Made by a program: the position numbers and the translations under genes
Notes under the pieces: generated by a model
The model's database searches: none
Seen by the model: the letters and a program-made list of their open reading frames with translations, nothing else
Told to the model about the DNA's origin: nothing
Shown here: positions 57,424 through 64,000 of the stretch, piece after piece
Layout: each line of letters begins with the position of its first letter
How positions within the stretch are numbered: position 1 is the stretch's first letter
Assembly: GCA_033002965.1 (NCBI GenBank)
Contig: JAURVB010013270.1
Location: 124,001 to 188,000 of the forward strand
Direction: 5' to 3'
DNA length: 64,000 bases
DNA from: Piper betle
Taxonomy: Eukaryota; Streptophyta; Magnoliopsida; Piperales; Piperaceae

Positions 57424-59199
57424 AGCGTGTTGCCAGACGAACTCACACAGATCCAGATGTGGTTCCTGGATGGGGGAAAATTCGGCCATTGTGCACCATG
57501 AGGAAGAAGTACCCATGTTCCTTAGAGTTGGACTTGACATCAGGTAGTGAGCCAGGGAGGGTTCACGCGGGTCAGCCTGAAGTAGGGCTCAAGGCACATT
57601 CTCTATGTGAAGAGCGGTGTGAGTTTGTGAGTAGGGGAGTTGAGCTTTCCTAGAATTGGCCGAGCAAGGTGCGAGTGCGGAATCAGGCGGATTCCATTGC
57701 CGAGTGGACGCCAACAGAGGTGACAGTATGGAAGAGCTTCCTAGGAGTTTGGCCAATTACAGGAAGTTCGTACATGGAATGAGCCATGTAGTGTCATCTT
57801 TGAATGACTTATGGGAGGATAAGTCGAGGCATGGTCGGAGCTATGCCTCACAGCTTTCGAAGAGTCTCGGAGCTGTGATCATCGGAGCCAATTCTGGAAC
57901 GGCCGGGTTCCAGGCAACCTTTGGAGTGGTGACGCGCTTCAGAATGCCGGGACGGTGGAAGGCAGCAAGGGCTGGCAGGAGTACATTGTCCAACTATGGC
58001 GAGTTTGCTTGTTGGATTTGAGTTCATAGTCAGGAGGACAGTGGAGCTAACGCCTTTTCCAGACCCAGGAAGAGGTTACTCGAGACAGGCAACTGGGGCA
58101 GGTCAAGTCGAGAGGTTAGCAGGGTCAGATCGCGACAATAAGAAACTTGGTTGACAGAGCAAGTCGGTGCTTGGCTCATATGTGTTGGTTAGATGATGAG
58201 TTTAGCCTATGACTGCAAGGGATCGGCTATTTATATTCCTTACCGGTAGGCTAAGACAAAAGCTGAGGGGGTTTCCACATTCCCCAGTGGAACGACGTCC
58301 AGGTTGAGTCTGGATGTGTACCCGGTGTTAGGGTGAATCGTTATCGGCAATACAACCGATAACGCAGCTTTTGTGAAACTCGTGACTGGAGATTTCCAGC
58401 AGGGTAGGTGCATTGACAGAGTTGGTGACTGGGATGCTGCAGCGCTAACTTCACCTTGAGATCTTGGAGCTCGATCTCATGGGCCGGGGGTCCAGATTCC
58501 CAAAGAGAAGGGAGCAACAGCAGGGTTAGTATATCGAGTCTCGGAGTACGCTGTTCGGAGCAGTGCCCAGGTATACACCCAACTGTGGGCTGCTTGCCGA
58601 ATCATGGGGAAGTACGCGAGGTACAGGCGGAAGGGAGAGTGACCGATGACAACTAACCAGGCTCAGTCCGGAGCAGGGACCGAGGTTACGAGTGCATTAC
58701 TTAGGAGGAGTATGTGGGGCGTGCGTAACATGGACCTCTTGCACGGAGCAGCTAGAAAATCTGCAACGTGGTCAGCTAGTGAGGCTTGGTCTCCGACGTT
58801 GTGGCCGAGGATGGTGCAACGGCCGAATGAAGAAATGCGGACCTGACGAGGAGGGCACATCATTCTGCGTGGAGAACAAGTGATGCTGATGCTCACGCCC
58901 AGATTTGGAGAAAAATCTGGTGTACCGAGTAAAGGTACGGGTTCCTTTGTGTGTTTTCCAAGGGGATTTGGTCAATCCGGTTTGAATAACTGTCTGTGAT
59001 GAGCTACCTACTACCGCCGGCGAGCAAGATGGTAGTAAAGACTTTACGAAGCAGAGGTATGTCAACCTGGGGGCTTCGAAGGTGCAGACAGAGTGATTCA
59101 AGTGGGAAAAGGAAGGAAACCTTGCGTGAGAGGGGATCAAGAGGCAGAACAGGACTCAAGCTTCCGATGAGGACATCGGGTCTCATTGGTGAGGGAGAC
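57424..59199 (+). pseudogene. Degenerate pol remnant of element F
   Basis: Most of this is unrecognisable. Near 57725-57860 translation in two frames gives pieces of the RT connection region (KSFLG then LANYRKFVHGMSHVVSSLNDL), so a heavily rearranged pol was once here. No FVDD, RNase H or integrase catalytic motif is visible. A purine-rich GGTGAGGGAGAC tract precedes the 3' LTR at 59200. Other short open frames (58456-58883) have no recognisable similarity. Confidence 0.65.
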
Positions 59200-60686
59200 T
59201 GTTACGGGTCGTAACCATGGGGCGCCAAGGGAGCTAGGATTTGGAGGTTGGTCCTAGTCGTCCCGAGTCCAGAGCCGGTAGCTGGTGCTATCCGGGTGGT
59301 GGAACAACCTACCAGAGTGCTGGTCTGGTTGGTGTGCAATCGTGGTTCCAACGGGTGCAGGTATCGAGCATGGGTGATCCAGACGCGTGCGAGGTCGAGC
59401 CGTGCCGGAAACTGACCGGGAGCAGTGCCGGCAGTAGTACTAGGAGTGGAGGGTGCAGATGACCGAGCACCGCGACCGAGCATGTGGGCAGCAGTACCGT
59501 GTGTGCCGAGCGAGCACATCGGCGCGAACCAGCAAAGTGACCGATCAATGCCGGGCAGGACTATCCTGGTGTTGAGGTTGGCGGTGAGCGTCCGGGTCCG
59601 AGTGAGTCAGGATCCCGGTACTGAGTGCTGTGGGGGTCTGGAGCATGCCGAGTGCAGGTTTCGGTACCAGGGCTAGCCGGGGCGAACCAGGAGGGTTCGA
59701 CCACTTGGCTAGGGTGCACCGGGGCTTTTCAGTAATTGCAGCTGGAAACTCCAAGGGTTGGGGTGATGTGAGCTGGCCAAGGAGGACCGTGGATCTGGGG
59801 GTCGACGGTGTGGATCAGTTTGGTGACATCACTAGGTTGGTGACTCATGTGGATCGAGCTGAGCCATTGATCAAAGATTGGATGGTCAGGATCCATGGGG
59901 GTGACGTGCACTATTTCCAGCCCGAAGCCTATATAAGGAGGTGCTTCATTGTGTTGAGGCAGATCAGAAAGTAGAGAAGAACAACAAGTGAGGAGTAGGA
60001 GTGTGTGGGTTCTCAGTGGAGGGAACCACCTTGGTCGGGAAAAGGGGAACTTGGAGTCTGCTGCAGCCAGGCCGTAGGGGACGGACTGGGGCTCCAAGGC
60101 AGACTACCGGTGTAGTCGTGGTCCGCCTTTAGACCAAGGTTCCTACCAGTGTTGTTCGGCAACCCTGCGAGGTATTGCCGAGGGTTGTGAGTGAAGTCCT
60201 GTCGAGTGAGGGTCGAGAGGCAAGGTCGTGGGGTTTGCATGTCCACGACCAGCAAGTAGTCGAGAGTAGGATTACTTGTAGTTATCCTGTATTCATACTA
60301 GTGGAATAGAGGTTGGGGAGATTTCCCGTAAAAGTGTAGTGTTTGCGTCGTGTTTGGCCACCAGTGACTGGACCGGTGATTCCGAGGTCTGGTCGTGCCG
60401 GTAATTGGGTGACCGGGACTGGGACGCATAACGCTGCTGCTTGGCGATTCCGTGTGATCGATAATTTGTTCGGTAAGAGCTAACACCGGTAACCAGGTAC
60501 CGGTATCAGGGTGCGCCAGCAATCGGGCGTGGTACCGGGACTGGGGTGTTGGTGCCCGCGTTGCCGCTTTGCGTAACGGTCACGTGCTGCGTACGGGGGT
60601 TGGCTGGTGTTTCCAGGGAGGGAAACACGCCGCACAGGGGAAAGTCCTAGGCGAAAAATTTAGACCCAAAGGGGGACCCTGTGACA
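59200..60686 (+). repeat. 3' LTR of element F
   Basis: 1487 bp, TGTTACGGGTCGTAACC to CCCTGTGACA, collinear with the 5' LTR and uninterrupted. TATA box TATATAAG at 59930-59937. Repeated open frames shared with the 5' LTR (for example the 114-residue frames at 54492 and 59630) are LTR-encoded chance frames. Confidence 0.93.
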
Positions 60687-62680
60687 GCTGGCGAGTCTAA
60701 TCCGTCATGCTCGTTATCGGCTAGGGAGTCCAATCCACCATGTTCATAATTGGTTGGCGAGTCCAATCCGGCATGTCTAATTTATTGGCCGATGGGTCAA
60801 TCCATCATGTCCATTATCAGCTGGCGAGTCCAATCCGCCACGTTCGTTATCGGCTGGTGAGTCCAATCCACCGTGTCTGGTATCGGCTAGTGAGTCCAAT
60901 CCACCATGTCCATCAGTTGGCTGATGGGTCAGTCCACCATATCCATCTATTGGCTAATGGATCAGTCCACCATGTTTGTAATTGGCTGGCGAGTCCAATC
61001 CGCCATGTCTAATTTATTGGCTGATGGGTCAGCCCATCATGTCCATTATCGGCGGGCGAGTCTAATCCGCCATGTCCGTTATCGGCTGGGGAGTCCAATC
61101 CGCCATGTCCGTAATTGGCTGGCGAGTCCAATCCGCCATGTCCGTAATTGGTTGGCAAGTCTAATCCGCCATGTCCAATTTATTGGCTGATGGGTCAGTC
61201 CATCATGTCCATTATCGGCTGGCGAGTCCAATCCGCCATGTCTGTTATTGGCTGGCGAGTCCAATCCGCCATGTCCGTTATCAGCTGACGAGTCCAATCC
61301 GCCATGTCCGTTATCGGCTGGCGAGTCCAATCCACCATGTCCGTTTTCGGCTGGCGAGTCCAATCCACCATGTCCATTTGTTCGCTGATGGGTCAGTCCA
61401 CCATGCCCGTAATTGGCTGGCAAGTCCAATCCGCCATGTCTAATTTATTGGCTGATGGGTCAGTCCATCACGTCTATTATCGGCTGGCGAGTCCAATCTG
61501 CCATGTCCGTTATCGGCTGGTGTGTCCAATCCACCATATCCGTTATCGGCCGGTGAGTCCAATCCACCATGTCCGTTATCGGCTGGTGAGTCCAATCCAC
61601 CATGTCTATGAGTTGGCCGATGGGTCAGTACACCTTGTCCATCTATTGGCTAATGGGTAGTCCACCATGTCCGTAATTGGCTGGCGAGTCCAATCCACCA
61701 TGTCCAATTATTGGCTAATGGGTCAGTCCATCAAGTCCATTACTGGCTGGCGAGTCCAATCTACCATGTCCGTTATTAGCTGGTGAGTCCAATCCACCAT
61801 TTCTGTAATTGGCTAGCGATTCCAATCCACCATGTCCAATTTATCCAATCCGCCATGTCTGGTATCGCCTAGTGAGTCCAATCCACCATGTCCATTAGTT
61901 GGCTGATGGACAGTCCACCATATCCATATATTGGCTAATGGGTCAGTCCACCATATCCGTAATTAGCTGGCGAGTCCAATCCGCCATGTCTAATTTATGG
62001 GCTGATGGGTCAGGCCATCATGTCTATTACTGGCTGGCGAGTCCAATCCGCCATGTCCATTATCGGCTGGGGAGTCCAATCCGCCATGTCCGTAATTGGC
62101 TGGCGAGTTCAATCCGCCATGTCCATAATTGGCTGGCGAGTCCAATCCGCCATGTCCGTAATTGGTTGGCGAGTCTAATCCGCCATGTCCACTTTATTAG
62201 CTGATGGGTCAATCCATCATGTCCATTATCGTATAGCGAGTCCAATCCGCCATGTCCGTTATCGGCTAGCAAGTCTAATCCACCATGTCCGTTATCGGCT
62301 GACAAGTCCAATCCACCATGTCCATCTATGGGCTGATGGGTTAGTCTGCCATGTTCGTAATTAGCTGGCGAGACCAATCCGCCATGTCCATAATTGGCTG
62401 GCGAGTCCAATCCGCCATGTCCGTAATTTGCTGGCAAGTGTAATCCACCATGTCCAATTTATTGGCTAATGGGTCTGTCCATCATGTCCATTATCGGCTG
62501 GCGAGTCCAATCCTCCATGTCCGTTATCGGCTGGTCGAGTCCAATCTGCCATGTCCGTTATCGGCTGCCAAGTCCAATCCGCCATGTCCGTTATCGGCTG
62601 ATGGGTCCAATCCACCATGTCGGTTATCAGCTGATGGGTCCAATCCGCCATGTCCAATTTATTGTATTTTGGTTGTCAGG
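60687..62680 (-). repeat. Large 33-bp minisatellite array, second block
   Basis: Continuation of 44526-52269 on the far side of element F. Monomers again show GGCG/CGCC and GGTG/CACC stems on the minus strand. The array ends in diverged monomers at about 62650-62680. Confidence 0.92.
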
Positions 62681-63363
62681 TCTATGTCCTTTATTAGATT
62701 ATGAAGGGCATAGCCCGTGTCATACTGAGTCAATTCCTTGACCCCAGTTGCACTCGGTGCATGGTAATCGAATATGGGCTCAGGTTAACAAGATTGTCCA
62801 CAAGGGAAAATCAACATTTTAAATAATTATACGGACAATACAACATTTTAAATAATTATATGGACAATACAACATTTTAAATAATTATACGGACAATACA
62901 ACATTTTAAATAATTATTCAGACATTATAACATTTTAAATAATTATACGGACCTGATAATTTGGTGATGAACCCGCAACTATAACAAATAATCCTAAAGT
63001 CTTCCCCTTTGTTTGTAAAATGTGCTCACAACTTATCCGGAGAATGTTTGATTTAACAATAAAACTCTCCTTTATATAAAATAATATGTGTGGAATTTAA
63101 GAAGTCATTATATTAAATTTTATTAATATGTGTGGAATTTAAGAAGTCATTACATTAAATTTTATAGAAAAGAACGTAATCACTCATTACTGTATCATTT
63201 GTGTGATAATGAAAAGTCAAAAACTTACTATTAAGTGAATACGAATGGGTTATAAATGACATTGATTCTTAAGAATTTATTTAACTAAATATTATTTATG
63301 GTTCGTTTAAGATTTACAAAACCCTAAATAAAATAACCTAATTATTTTTTTCGGGGTTTTACA
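62681..63363 (-). mobile_element. 5' part of the antisense B-type LTR carrying the large array
   Basis: The minus strand at 62690-62810 matches the B LTR segment just before its minisatellite (GACTCAGTTTGACACGGG, a GCACCGAGTGCAA region, TTTTCCCTTGTGGA). The LTR appears to start at 63363 with TGTAAAACCCCG. It is shortened relative to B (about 0.7 kb instead of 1.9 kb before the array) and includes local tandem duplications. No gene is visible. Confidence 0.7.
62811..62950 (-). repeat. 29-bp tandem repeat
   Basis: Four to five copies of a 29-bp unit containing ACATTTTAAATAATTATA. The same sequence is present once in the B LTR (near 18150), so this is a local expansion. A second small duplication of about 42 bp lies at 63087-63165 (TATGTGTGGAATTTAAGAAG twice). 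Confidence 0.85.
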
Positions 63364-64000
63364 CATACCTTACTCCCTTGCTCCCTTGCTCCTAGACTCG
63401 TCCAAGGCTACCTTACTGCTCAACCACTGCCTTTATGTTGCCACTAGCCGGCTACCACTGTGATCCATTGTTGTGCCTTGCCCATCTTATTGCTGCTACA
63501 CTACTCTAAAGGAAGGAGAGACGCCGAAGCAAAGAGCCCTCGCGCCATGAAGTTAAATAAGTCATCTTGTAGCCAGGAGCATTGGTGACCGAGAGAAGTT
63601 GTCACCAAACCACCATCTTCTTTGCCTTCATCACGCCATAGCCGCCATCGTTGTCGAGTAGATCAGCCATCAGTTGTTGTTTGTTGCCCCAAAGGAGTTG
63701 CTGTTGGAGGCCTTCTGCAAGCCTCGCCTTGGAGCCCCTTCATCCTAGAGCCATGCCATGGAGTACAGGCGTATTGCTGACCTCACTGTGTCAGAGACAA
63801 GTCCAACCATTTGTTGCAGCTAGCCGAGATCAATAGTCACTGCCGAGTGACGTTGCTGCCACCCACAGCCATGAATCCTTGCCCAAGATCCAAACTTTCC
63901 ACTCGCCAGAGCCACCGGTTAAGGAGCTGTGTTGCTTTGAAGTGTTGCCAACATCGCTGCCGCAAGGAGAGCTCAGGCCCCGGTGTTGGAGCCCAACATC
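63364..64000. other. Unassigned sequence at window end
   Basis: Moderately GC-rich, with CTCCCTTGCTCC repeats at its start and many CCATC/GCCACC words. It resembles the GC-rich part of plant LTRs (as in D, 22555-22900), but I cannot align it with any repeat in the window. A 61-codon open frame at 63651-63836 has no recognisable features. No gene is called. Confidence 0.3.

Larger units (their letters stand above)
52270..60686 (+). mobile_element. Element F: non-autonomous gypsy-type retrotransposon, TSD GCTGG
   Basis: LTRs 52270-55550 (with an insertion) and 59200-60686, TGTTA...TGACA. The TSD GCTGG (52265-52269, 60687-60691) lies in the minisatellite, which resumes on the other side. The internal region has a primer site (GGTATCAGAGC), a frameshifted gag, a protease and wrecked pol sequence. 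The LTR sequence is unrelated to the A/B/C LTRs. The LTRs differ at only about 18-20 positions by eye, so the insertion is fairly recent although no complete pol is present. Confidence 0.93.

Noticed and set aside
63651..63836. 61-codon open frame as a host exon
   Set aside because: Short, no recognisable domain, no splice evidence, and adjacent to repeat sequence.

Overview
This is repetitive nuclear DNA of a flowering plant. I find no host gene. The evidence is a dense nest of LTR retrotransposons with plant-type initiator-tRNA-Met primer sites (TGGTATCAGAGC), 5-bp target-site duplications (TSDs), a Tekay/Del-type chromovirus polyprotein with a C-terminal chromodomain, and TRIM miniature elements. 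Species is not assignable from the sequence alone. Element letters below are mine.

Layout. 1-21218: an old gag-only Ty3/gypsy copy, D1 (5' LTR from 238 to 6580, gag remnant to 8947, 3' LTR from 8948). Into it are nested a TRIM (435-4202) that contains mini-element C (863-4091) that contains a second TRIM (2514-3367); a solo LTR (6639-7390); an inverted TRIM (7985-8575); and the deleted Tekay-like element B (9222-20952, TSD TAGGA), which carries two more TRIMs and a TRIM/Tekay chimaera. 21219-22072: unassigned LTR-like sequence. 22073-25922: second copy D2 (LTR plus broken gag). 25923-44249: degenerate antisense Tekay element E, split by the intact element A (27140-37408, TSD TAATT, one uninterrupted 1545-codon gag-pol) and by a TRIM (38123-38659). 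44250-44525: a stray pol fragment. 44526-63363: a huge 33-bp minisatellite inside an antisense B-type LTR, split by element F (52270-60686, TSD GCTGG). 63364-64000: unassigned.

How the parts relate. A is the only copy with an apparently complete machinery (Gag, protease, RT, RNase H, integrase, chromodomain). B, C and the TRIMs lack some or all of it but keep the same primer site, a similar polypurine tract preceded by TTTCGGGGACGAAAT, and the same LTR end (GGGTCGTTACA). They look like a hierarchy of non-autonomous parasites of the Tekay lineage. F has a different LTR and a wrecked pol although its LTRs are still nearly identical.

Most notable: (1) a 33-bp minisatellite monomer found in several LTR families, whose short stem changes on both sides together (GGCG/CGCC, GGTG/CACC, GTCA/TGAC, GATG/CATC); (2) TRIMs with 2, 3 or 4 LTRs, and inverted composites, each bounded by one perfect 5-bp TSD; (3) TRIM internal-LTR modules joined directly to larger LTRs at or near the primer site.
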